From Aphidius gifuensis (Eukaryota > Arthropoda > Insecta > Hymenoptera > Braconidae): DNA of 64,000 nucleotides. This document shows positions 50,431 to 61,300 of the stretch, piece by piece. Positions within the stretch are counted from its first letter, which is position 1, and every line of letters starts with the position of its first letter. The translations under genes were made by a program, and so were the position numbers. Under the pieces are notes generated by a model that saw nothing but the letters and a program-made list of their open reading frames with translations, was not told where the DNA came from and ran no database searches. The stretch spans positions 27,648,555 through 27,712,554 of the forward strand of contig NC_057789.1 in assembly GCF_014905175.1 (NCBI RefSeq), in the 5' to 3' direction.

Positions 50431-50576
50431 TTAAAAAAAAATTTTTTGTTTGTCTTCATTTCTGGACTGGTGCGTTAATAAGGATATAACAGTATCTATC
50501 GCACGATTTTCTATAGTTTCCACATAAATGCATACGTACAATGCATCGTTAAACGGAAGCGTTGTGTGCAACTCTA
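50431..50576 (-). CDS. Candidate minus-strand exon, unrecognised
   Basis: On minus, GGTCTATTTCAG (acceptor ending at 50577) opens a frame reading VELHTTLPFNDALYVCIYVE, then TIENRAIDTVISLLTHQSRN, and stops at 50431-50433 after a Phe pair. Composition is above background. A donor-like TGTAC|GTATGC inside could shorten it. The frame is also open upstream of the acceptor, to ATG at 50673. No domain recognised. It could belong with the last-exon candidate at 44359, but nothing in the peptides proves it. Confidence 0.22.
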
Positions 50577-50679
50577 CTGAAATAGACCATGACCAAGTGT
50601 CAAGAAGACAATTCCCGGAAGATAGAGAACACAATTGAGTGACAAAAATTATCCATGACATTTTTTTTCTCAAAATATC

Positions 50680-53150
50680 AAGTGTAAATATACTAAAGAA
50701 AAAAAAAAAACATAATTTATTTCATCAAATATTAGTTGAAAAATTTATTTCCATTGTTGAATATACATTTCAAACTATTATCATGAATGAAAAAGTTTTT
50801 AAAGTTTTTACAATGAAAAAATAGTACATCGTTAATGTCTAGAAGATATTTATTTTTTACTATACTTTTAAATGTATTTGTGGATTTTCTAAAGAAAAAA
50901 AAAGAGATATTACACAGTGAGGGCGACTTCAAGATGAGATATTTCACACTTAAGAGTTTCAGATTTGTGAACAGAAAAATACACTAAACAAATATGACTG
51001 TTATAATATTTTATTATTACCCAAGTTTTTATTCTGTCTTATAAATTTCAAGTAAAAAAAATTAATTATTATTTCCCTGAATGATGATAGCTATTTTTTT
51101 TTTTTTTTTTCAATCCAACTCATTTTAAATTGATGACATTGTTTTTGACCGGAAATTATGAGAAGAAAAATTTTTTCAAAGACAAAAAGAGCAACAATAA
51201 CTGATGTAGTGCTGTGGAAATTGATGGAAAGCTTGCAGAGTACGTAATCATGCACTTTTCACGGTCATTCGAGTGTAATACATTACAAATTGCACACATG
51301 TTAATGAACATTTGAATGTTTTACTTAACAATGTTAAGTGAACATAATGTAAATGCGTATGTTTGATTTTCAGTATTATTTGAATAAAAAAAAAATTAAG
51401 TCAAGTTGATACACTATGGGAATTTCACGGACTGATTCAGAATCATGAATCGTTTGGATTCGCTTGGCTGAATAACCTCAAATACTCAATGTTTTGTTTT
51501 TACCATATTTATTCAAATATATGAGCTCAAAACCTACAAATATTTTTTGTTTATTATTCTTTTTTTTTTCTTTTCAAGTTTTAATATTTAGTATTTAACA
51601 TTTTGCATTGTATTTCAATTATAAATTTTAAATATGTATATGTATAATTTTAGCTGTGGTTAGTATTAACCTAAATTTATTTTTGCCTTTATCAACGTAA
51701 GCTGATTAAAATTGCATAAATAAGTATAGTTGTATGACTAAAGTTGAATAAAGTTTTAAAAATTCTTTTTTTTTTTATTCATTATATTTTAGCAATACTT
51801 GGTCCATGAAAAGTTTTCAACTGAAGAATATCTAGCGTTTTTAATGATTAATCTGCTTTAGTTTTCACTAGATCAAAATTTCATTTCCAATTTATAAAGC
51901 TATCACATAGAACACAAGCTTTCATGTCATGTTTGTCAAAGTCTCATAAAAAATTCACCATAAACTCTACTCGTGTTATTTTTTTTATCCTTGTGCTTGT
52001 AGTGTTTTCCCTTGTTATTTTCTGTTCCCCAATGATGATGTGTAAATAATTTAAGTAACAACCATAGCATATCTTAAAAATTGGCTTATTAAAGTACAAT
52101 TACTATTATGAATAATTTTTAAGTAAAAAATTTGATAACTTTGCCCCACTTTTTTTTATTTTTATTTTTTAATATGTTATTTGCAACACTTTGGCTTCTT
52201 AAAAAAACATCGATCTTGCAAAATATATTCAGCCTGTTCACTGACCACATCTGTATTATCCCACTTCGTTTCCGGACCGCAACGAAATTTGAATTATACT
52301 TCAATTACCGTTTTATGAAACCTCAATTTTCAGTCTCTGTTAAAAGACTAATTTTTTTTTTTTTTTTTTTTCAACTTTATGCTTGGTGCATTTCAGTTTA
52401 ATGAATGGCAAATTAAAAATTTTGATTTTAATTTATTCTAGTTTAATATAACTGAGTTGACATTTTAAACAAAAATTCACAAAATATATATCTAAATATA
52501 AACGAAAAAATAAAAAAAATTATCGACGTTATTTTAAAAATACAGTTTTATTCTCTAAAAATTTTATATCAATGAATTTTATTTAACGAGTAAAAAATAA
52601 AAGAAAAAAAAAGGGGAAAAAAAAAATGTAAATTATTTGACATAAATAAATCAATTTATAACTGCATGATTTATCGATTTTTCATTGTTTCATTACCAAG
52701 TCATTGACAGATAACATGTACGCAAATGAAACCAGTGGCAAATACGTCACCTTTTTCATTTTCCTGAATGTTCATATAATCCTATACGTAAATTATTAAA
52801 GTCCAGAGAATTGTCCCCATTCTACCGATATTCAAAACCACTATCAGCACATTAATATTCGGTTTGCAAATTCACGTTCACGTATTATTTCCGTTATTAA
52901 ATTATTACCTGTCAGATATTGAACATAATGCTTGATGGATATTTTTAATTATCTGATTGTAGATTACTATGAATTTCAATATTTCATTTAAACTATCAAT
53001 TGTTTTTATTAGGTAATAAAAAGAAAAGAGAAAAAGAAAATTATAAATGAAAAAGTTATCATAGTTAAAAAATTGCCAAGTTTAAAATAAAAAAAATTTA
53101 GAAGAAAAAAAAAAAAACAGTTAATTAAATGTCAGTTATACTTGGTGCAG
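50680..53150. other. AT-rich non-coding stretch
   Basis: Nothing gene-like. Frames at 52119-52304 and 52132-52401 overlap on opposite strands in a slightly GC-richer patch and end in homopolymers. Confidence 0.5.
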
Positions 53151-53156
53151 ATTTTA

Positions 53157-53474
53157 TTATCGTTCATTTTGAAACTCATTTTCCTGCCTGATGGTAGTTA
53201 AATTCCGCCAAATACCAAGATAGCCTTTTATACATTTTTTTTTTCTGTTAATTTTAATTTTATTTCCGTTTTTTCGCCGTTCCATATCTATCCCCATTCC
53301 ATGTGTCCTTGAAATTGTGTGCACGAAGCCAAACGCTTTGTGTGTTCTCAAGGGAAATGAGTCCAAAACCCTCGACTCAGTGCCATCAGTGAAACAACCG
53401 ACTGTTTCACTATTCGTGCCAAACCATCTTACGGAAGTTGATGATACCATGGTAACGATATTACTTGCGTCCAA
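53157..53474 (-). CDS. 105-codon ORF in a GC-richer island, strand undecided
   Basis: The minus frame starts MDASNIVTMVSSTSVRW, continues GTNSETVGCFTDGTESRV and FPLRTHKAFGFVHTI, then turns Lys/Asn-rich. The plus strand is equally open: after a pyrimidine-rich tract and CACGAAG (53338) it reads NESKTLDSVPSVKQPTV and SLFVPNHLTEVDDTMVT, stopping at 53482-53484, with AATAAA at 53542. The plus reading resembles a last coding exon with a poly-A signal. The minus reading has an ATG. One strand may well be coding, but I cannot tell which. No family recognised. Confidence 0.3.
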   Translation of the reverse strand: MDASNIVTMVSSTSVRWFGTNSETVGCFTDGTESRVLDSFPLRTHKAFGFVHTISRTHGMGIDMERRKNGNKIKINRKKKCIKGYLGIWRNLTTIRQENEFQNER

Positions 53475-54109
53475 TGAGGATTAAAAATCTTAAGCGGATT
53501 GTTTTCATTCACGTTCTGTGATGTAATTTCTTTTGATGGTGAATAAAAAAACATTTTTTTTTTTTTTCATTTTATCAAATAAAAATAAATAAAAAATTCA
53601 ATGGCATTCAAATGATGAAAAATTTTTTCTCTTTTATTTTTATTAAAAAAAAACTTGAGAAATTAAATATATTAAATGCGTCATATTATTAATTTCTTAA
53701 AGAACATTTTATCGATATTAAAAATTTTAAATTAAAAAAAAAATATACCTATATATATCAACAAATGAAAAAAGAAAAAATAATTGAAAAATATTTTTGA
53801 GATATCATAGGCGTATGTATACAATAAAAAACTTTCCAACTGCACTTTAGTTAAAAAAAAAAAAAAAAACACAAAAAAAATTGGCTGACCAATAGCATAA
53901 ATATACAAACTGAAAAAACAAAAGCTATGGTATGCGCAATCTGTACACGAAAATGTTGGAAATGAAATTTAGAATATAAAAAAAAAAAAATAAATAAATA
54001 TTTTTTTATATTCAAACAAAAATAAAACAGAGTGAATGAAAATAAAGGGTAAATATAAAAATAAAAAATAGAAAAAAAAGCAAACTCGTATCCGGGGAAC
54101 AAAAATAAA

Positions 54110-54330
54110 AATGTGCAAAGCTAGGACGGGTGTATCAAAGAGGCAGTTTGAAAAAGCTAGCTCGATGAAATTTAGTGAGCCATTGGCGCACGACATTTTA
54201 ACCACCTGGTCACCTGTAACAGATTGATACCATTGGCTGGTCCTAGACTCTTTTGTGGTAATTAAGAGCTTTCCAAATCTTTCATGTTGGATGCTCATCT
54301 TTAACAAGATGGATGAAACAAATCTGCAAC
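54110..54330. other. GC-richer island with paired E-boxes
   Basis: CACCTG occurs at 54203-54208 and 54211-54216, separated by GT. Read on minus this is CAGGTG twice, a sequence bound by Snail/ZEB-type zinc fingers and some bHLH factors. A minus frame (53969-54307, MLKMSIQHERFGKLLI...) covers the island but ends in poly-Phe. CTGTTACAG|GTGACC on minus also resembles abutting splice sites, with a weak pyrimidine tract. Confidence 0.3.
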
Positions 54331-56435
54331 ATCCATGCTGAACAAATCATTTTTCTTTTTTTTTTTTTTGTTCAATTCGCAGTGGCAAAATTGATACAAT
54401 GATTGTATAACTTGAACAGTTGAAATATTATTTTTATTTAAAATATTTAAATTTATTCAAGTACATTGTTATTGTTTCAATAATAAAATTCAATAAAAAT
54501 CAATTGAATATAAAAGTCAAAAAATACTGGCGACAGAATTAATCAACCATAGCCACCGGACATGCTACACAAATAATTTGATATTTTTGTATGTAGCTAT
54601 TTGATGATAAAAGTACTTGTTTGTATTGCACTAAAAAAATATCATATAATTTGTTATACATCAATGGCAACGCCTTTTAAATCTAGCTATAATTATCCTT
54701 AAGAATATAACGCTACTTTTGGCAAGAATAAAAGAATAAAATAATTTATATAAAAATTTCGTATCAACTTCCGACGGAAAGCTTGAATCTCAACTTCCTG
54801 GCACTAAAATTTTCAGAGTTTATTTTTATAATAAAATAAAAATAAAATAAAAATACAATTGTATATATACACATACACACACACACCAACATGTTTTTTC
54901 TTTTTTCTTATATCGATTAAATAATATAAAAACTAATAAAATGATTTTTATTTTTTTAAATTTGTTGTTGAGAAAAAATTTAGCACGGAAGTTGTTTCAT
55001 TGTACGATAAATCATGAAACAGAGTATCATATAAGTAATAAATATTGAGAAAATGTTATTTGAATTGTTGAGATGATTATTTAAAAAAAAAAAAAAATAA
55101 GTATAAGACAAATTTATGAATATGAGACAAGTAATATAACGATAAAACATTTATGATACCCATCACCTCTAACTCTGTCACACATCATTTAAATTATTCT
55201 ACACGACAGCCTTCTCTTTGGTAATAAAAAAAATATTTTATGACATTTTTTAGATTCAACTAGTTGTAAAACAAGCCAACCCCATGTATTTTGTATATTG
55301 TAAATTAAAATCATAAACTGTCAGTCCAAGATATTTCGATATAGGTATATCGCATGTCAAAATCATCATGATTTATTGACAAGGAAACACATATTTACGT
55401 TTATCCCTGTCATTATTATTTAAAGAAAAAAAAAAAAATAAAACAATGTATCTATTTAAATTCAGTTGTAATAATAGTTGAAGACTTTGTAAAATTCATA
55501 AGATATTTTTATAGTTTCAAGAGAATTTGTTGTATTGTTTTTTTTTTTTTTTAATTTAAATTATATCTGTTATTATTGATTTTAATGACATGCAAAAAGA
55601 AAAATATTTAAATGTTTTATGCAGTTGGTAATTTGATTTATGCTAAATCATCAATCAAATATTCTGCGTTCAAGATTTGAATTCTATTGTGATTTATATA
55701 TATAGTTGATTTAGGTAAAGCTTTATGAATATTTATGAAGAACTAATATTCCATCTCTAATCAGTGTTTTACTGATGATGACGAACATGAGTTGTCTAAG
55801 AACAATGATAAATGCCAGATATATTTATATACAGAGTGAAAATGTTTGTAAATTGATTCTTGATTTAAATTCACATGCCTTTGAGAAATGCAAATGATAT
55901 AAGCATAAAATATTATAATTTATTAATAATTATGTAAAAGAAAAAATTAATTGATAATATAATAATTTTCCTTGAATTATTTTATTTTATTTTTTTTATT
56001 TAAACAAAGATTGAGTAGAAAAGTTAATGTCGGTCTTATTAAAATAAATTATTCGTTTTATTTTGAGTGTTAAATATATAAATGCTGTCATGTCAAAATG
56101 AATAATGATGATGATAAAGCCTGACATAACTGTATGTATTAATCATTATGGAAATTTTTAAAACACGCAAAATATTTTTTCAAGGGTGAATTTTTTAAGT
56201 ACAAAAATACTGTAATTTTATAAAGTAAAAGATAAACTTGATTGTCAAAATTTTATGAATTGCAATATTATGTTAGTAAAAAAAATAAATATTTAAAAAA
56301 AAAAAAGATTTTTAAAACGTCGTAATTTAATTTTATCTCAATGTGATATTAATAAAAAAATTCAAGAGTTGTCATTTAATTATCACGTATGTTGGAGTTA
56401 TAATTTTTATTTTTTAATGAAATGTTATATAATAT
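54331..56435. other. AT-rich non-coding stretch
   Basis: I see no gene here. Confidence 0.55.
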
Positions 56436-56439
56436 CAGT

Positions 56440-56690
56440 GACACTTGAGAATTTTCAACGTTGTGCTTGTAGGCAATGCTGATTTCTCCAGGGGTATATC
56501 GACTAACGGATGTACTTTTGATATAACGCCATTGGTGAACACATGCAATACTATTTCAGAAATAACCCTGTTAGCTTTACACCTTTGCCAAGTGACAACG
56601 ACAACAACTGACACCCTTGAGACACATTAAAGGGTGAAATGCCAACCAATTTACCAAGATGGACAACCTTAACTACGTACTTTATCTAAC
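56440..56690. other. GC-richer island, several frames open
   Basis: Plus: after TTGTGCTTGTAG a frame reads GISTNGCTFDITPLVNTC and ends in a Thr run and stop at 56628-56630. The ORF that includes it has no ATG, only TTG. Minus: one frame reads NGVISKVHPLVDIPLEK, and another VVKVVHLGKLVGISPFN. With three protein-like readings and no firm splice pair I leave the coding status open. Confidence 0.22.
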
Positions 56691-57316
56691 CATTACATAT
56701 ACACTCAAATATCGTAAACTCATTTTAAAAATATTTATTATTAATTATTAACGTAGCCATATAACTTTAGTCGTGAATAATTCAAATTTAATTTAATGAA
56801 ATTTATTTTTTTTAATATTTTATAATTAAAGTCAAGTAGTTGTTTTGAATTTTTTATTTTACTATTGTATATGAAAAATCATCATATCCAAGTGATGACA
56901 TTCTATTGTTTTTTTTTTTTTCATCAGTTACATAACCGAAGGAAATGTGTCATTATAAACGTATGAATAATACTTAATTTATTTTTCCGGGAGTTTATAG
57001 TATAGTAATAAAAAAAAAATGTTAAAAAACAAAACCAGCTGTATAATTATGATATTGGAATTTATCTATCAGTTAAGTATTAGTCAAAGACACTAAGTTT
57101 ATTTTTTAAGTTATTTTAAATCTACCGATAGAAATGAATTTGCACTTGCATAACTGTTTTTATATATGCGGATAATGAAGTAAAGTAAGGTGTGTTAAAT
57201 GTGAAGTTTTTAGTAGTGTTACGTTAATTTAAAGTTTTCTTTTTTTTCTGATGTACAAACAAACTTCAATTTTTTTTTTTTTTGGCATCTCCATTGCATT
57301 GTTTACATAAATGGAG
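56691..57316. other. AT-rich non-coding stretch
   Basis: Nothing seen up to the transposon edge. Confidence 0.55.
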
Positions 57317-57344
57317 CTGAAGTTAGCAGAAATTTCAGCAGAAA
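57317..57344 (+). repeat. Left terminal inverted repeat of the foldback element
   Basis: 28 bases. One mismatch (T for G at position 8) to the inverted copy at 58307-58334. Confidence 0.85.
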
Positions 57345-57497
57345 ACTTTTTATAAAACAGGGACAAAATGTGGTCCGGGGCCCCGAGTTAAAAAAATTTT
57401 AAAAATTTATTAAAAAAATATCTAACACCTCTAAACTAATACGGCAACTATAGAAAACGTAATTTAGAAAAAAAAAAAAAAGAGTAAATGAGGTTGT

Positions 57498-57700
57498 AAA
57501 AGGGTTAAAACCGCAAAATTTAATTTTTTTTTAAGTTTTAATTTTTTTTTCGTGATAAATCCGGAAGGCTACTCGAAATTAATGACCGATTATTGTTTGT
57601 GGGTGGAAGAAGATAATTTAGAATTTTTTTTACACAATTTGAATCGGACTAAAGGAGTAGAAAAGGGTTAAAACCGCGAAATTTAATTTTTTTTTGAGTT
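57498..57700 (+). repeat. Left internal arm: two direct units
   Basis: Unit starts AAAAGGGTTAAAACCGC at 57498 and 57661. Between them lie GATAAATCCGGAAGGCTACT, TTGTTTGTGGGTGG and GAATCGGACTAAAGGAGTAG. The right arm carries the same order, inverted. Confidence 0.8.
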
Positions 57701-57808
57701 TTAAATTTTTGCAATAAATTGCTAACACGACCGATTGGTGAAAGAAGATTTATGACTCGACAAAGAGAAAATTGTTAGTGAAATTTAATTTAGTTTTACT
57801 TTTTTCGC

Positions 57809-57905
57809 GATAAATCCGAGGCTACTCGTACTGACGATTCTCGATTTGATTAATGACAGACAAAAAATAATCAAAAATTAATTTCGAGTAGCCTCCCCGG
57901 ATTTA
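57809..57905. repeat. Centre of the foldback element: third partial inverted unit
   Basis: GATAAATCCGAGGCTACTCG (57809-57828) faces CGAGTAGCCTC...CCGGATTTAT (about 57895-57906). The element is thus a palindromic stack of units around a loop of about 65 bases. Confidence 0.7.
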
Positions 57906-57944
57906 TTTCCAACAACAAGTGAAAAAAAAAAAATTCCAAAAACC

Positions 57945-58140
57945 CTAAAAAAATTAAATTTCGCGGTTTTAACCCTTTTCTACCCCTTTAGTCCGATTCA
58001 AATTGCGTAAAAAAAATTCTAAATTATCTTCTCCTACCCACAAACAATAATCAGTCATTAATTTCGAGTAGCCTTCCGGATTTATTGCGAAAAAAAATTA
58101 AATTTCGCGGTTTTAACCCTTTTCTACTCCTTTAGTCCGA
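57945..58140 (-). repeat. Right internal arm: two direct units, inverted to the left arm
   Basis: The complement of the unit start is found at 57962-57979 and 58107-58123. The segment between them matches the left arm with only scattered differences by eye. Confidence 0.8.
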
Positions 58141-58306
58141 TTTAAAATGTTAAAAATCAAAAAAAATAGTGATTTGTTACTTTCGTATTTCACTGAACTC
58201 TCTTATTTTCCTTCCTATGTTTTTTTACAGTCGTTGTTTTATAATATAATGGTTGAAAAACCCAGGGCCCCCGATATCATCTATTCGCCCCTGCCCATCG
58301 AGCATA

Positions 58307-58334
58307 TTTCTGCTGAAATTTCTGCTCACTTCAG
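58307..58334 (-). repeat. Right terminal inverted repeat of the foldback element
   Basis: Inverted partner of 57317-57344. Confidence 0.85.
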
Positions 58335-61300
58335 TTCAAGTTGTTTGCACAATCGAAACACATGCAAATAAAATCAAACAAAATTTTGTATGTACTTTTA
58401 TCAATTTAAAAACAATTGTAATAGATAAATATAAAAAAAAAAAAAAAACTATCCAACATCAAACACTTGTTTATTAAAATTCTTTAATATAAAAATTTAA
58501 CGAGCAATTCATGATGTAAATATATTGAGTTGTTTTCTTAACAAACTCTCGATCTTAGCATATTAAAATGAAAAAATAAATTCTCACAAGTTTGGTAATA
58601 TTGTTTTCAGACAGTATATATAATTTTATATAAATATTATAATTTTTATATACACCCACGTCAATCAACAAATAGACTTATGTCAAAAAACTGTCACTAG
58701 ATTTATAAAATTTATCGATAAAAAAACTATCATGTAAATAAAAAATACCAGCTTGAATTAATTTAAAAATAAAAAAAATCATTCGTCAAGTTATGATTAA
58801 TCTTTCAAACTTTTATTGATAACTTATCAATAACCATTTTAAAAATTCATCGATAAAAAATATTCAATTATTAAAATATGAAGAGTTATTTTTCAAACTA
58901 AATTTATTCTGATGTAGTTAAATAAGGTAATATTAAAAATAAACTTTTATAAATTAGTATAAAGTGAAAATTTGATACAGTAGTTTTATACTTTGTGACT
59001 TTTATTCATGCCTTGTCAAAATGATCTCAGTGTATAAGTAAAATATGTATGTATACACTCATATATTGTTTAAGTCAACGCTAAATTTCCCTGTATGAAA
59101 AGTTCTCGAGTTTTCTACTTCAAGACTCCTTTATACCTTTTGTTTTTCAACTGCGTGAGAATCCATTATGTATTCGTGACAACGTACCTTAATGGAGCTT
59201 TCACCCATGCTCTTCATAAGTCGACCCTTCACCCTCTCCTACTTAATATTTTTTTTCTTTTTTATTTCGCGCCCCTTTTTCTCACTCACAAAGTAAAATA
59301 ATCGATAAAAATCTCATTTTAAATTTTCCGTTTTTTTTTTAAATAAAATACATTCAATTTTTTAAACAGTTGAATACATAAAAAAATTGGTAAATTTTTT
59401 AGTTAAGATTCTAGCATTGATCAGAATAATAAATAGAAAAAAAAATCATATCATTTACAAGGAAAACTTTTTCAATATAACTATGTAACTCGATAGAAAA
59501 AAAAAAAAAAAAGCTCATAGCTTTGAAATTGTATAAAATTCAAAATATAATATTTAGCAGATTTAGGTCACGTCAATTTGCAATTTTACAAAATTCAAAT
59601 ATCGTACATGTAAAAGGGTTGAAATTTTCATTTTACATGTGGTTCCATCAGACCGAGAAATATATATTAAAAATGCCACTCATTCCCAAAAGACAAACTC
59701 AAATTATTAAACTACGCTGATTAATTATTTTTCATTAAAAATATTTTTAAAACTTTTATTGTTTGACGTATAATAATAATAATAATAATAAATCAAATAA
59801 TTTCTATATTTTTTTCAACTTTTTCTAATTAAAAATTGTTAATTTATATATTAAAAAAAAAAAAAAAGCTCCTGTATTTAATAATCAAAAATATATTACT
59901 GTTCAACTACTCATAATTGTACGTTGTTTTTTTTTTGTGATTATTAATTAATTACTTTATTTATTTTTTGAGTCTACTATATAACGTTTTTATATGTATG
60001 GAGTAAAAGAGATTGCCACAGCTGCATCATGTTACTCCTAACCAAAAGTAATTTAGTGATCGGTGAAAGCACCTGCTTGAGCTTCCATTGTGTATACATA
60101 TACAATCGAAATATACATATACAAGTTGACCTATCTTGTTATAATACGATCAAAAATAATAATAAAAAAATTTAAAAAAAAAATACATTTTATATCATCA
60201 TAAATGTCATACTTGCTAAAATATAACATTTTTATAATGGTTTTAGCTTTTCAATTAAAATCAGCCTATGATAGCAGCTTAAATTTCAAAATATAATAAA
60301 ATAGGAAAAGAAAAAAATTAAATGGTAAATTTAAACATGTATTATTTTTCATTGGGTTATTGTTATAAATTATGAGTTTGTTTATTTAAAATTAAATTTA
60401 TTTTTCCATGAAAATATAAATTTAAAAATAACAACTGATTTGTAGGGAAAAAAATATTGTACATGTAACCTTTTAAAATGGCACATAAGTTCATCGTGTG
60501 GTTTTCTCACGCAAATCCACCTACGCATTAAAGTTGATAGTTAACTTAGTGCACCTTTCAGATATTTGAATAAAAAATAATAATAAATTTTTATAATTAT
60601 TAATGATGTATTGACGACATAATCTCTTCAATTTAAACATACACCCATAATATGAAAAATATGCAATATTATCAATTTATCCAATTACATAAAATCACGC
60701 AATTAATAAATCATTATTTTGTATATTTATGTATACACATATTTTCATTGGTATTATCAACATTCATATGATAAAACCAGTCTCGATTTGTTGGTATTTA
60801 TTATTCATACACAAAATCTGGTACACCATGTGTTTGATAATAGAAAAAAAATAAGCTATTTGTATATAAAAATTATGCTGATAATTAATCATCCATAATA
60901 TGAATTGAATATAAAATTTTAATTCTCAAAATAAGTTCCCGTAGAATGTTTATTTTCGAAATAATTTAAATTTACAATAATAGTATCATTATTCGTTGTG
61001 ATGAATTGATCGGACGTCATCATTATTTCTCGTTTATCATCATTTTTTTTTTTTTAAATTATTTGATTGATGAATTTATTATTAGCCGAATGATATTTAT
61101 AAAATACTCAAATTAATAAATGCAATTTAAATTAAACTTTTATTATTATTATTATTATTTTTTATTAGGATTGATTTTCATTATCGAAAAAAAATAATAT
61201 TCAACAATTTGCTAAAGACAAAATAATATGTGGGTGTAAGTAAGTGCAAATTCAAATATCTGCTGTTTATAATATATATATTTAAATGTTTATAAATATA

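Larger units (their letters stand above)
57317..58334. mobile_element. Non-autonomous foldback DNA transposon, about 1.02 kb, hAT-like ends
   Basis: CTGAAGT...GCAGAAATTTCAGCAGAAA at 57317-57344 recurs inverted at 58307-58334, with 27 of 28 bases matching. After an equal 13-base spacer both arms read CAGGG (57358 leftmost, 58293 rightmost), then a G/C-rich segment (GGTCCGGGGCCCC on the left, GGGGGCCC on the right). CAGGG ends with such a G/C block are common in hAT-type MITEs. Inside, a unit starting AAAAGGGTTAAAACCGC occurs twice in each arm and inverted between arms. No transposase frame exists; plus frames at 58147-58477 merely cross its right end. No clear target-site duplication is visible beside either end, so the true boundary may be at CAGGG or outside 57317. 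It is fairly well preserved, so insertion may be recent. Confidence 0.8.

Noticed and set aside
52896..52915. Minus-strand GACAG|GTAATA as a ratchet site
   Set aside because: Poor pyrimidine tract and a non-consensus donor beyond GTAA.
58147..58477. Two overlapping 74-codon plus frames
   Set aside because: They cross the right end of the foldback element and its flank. Neither resembles a transposase.
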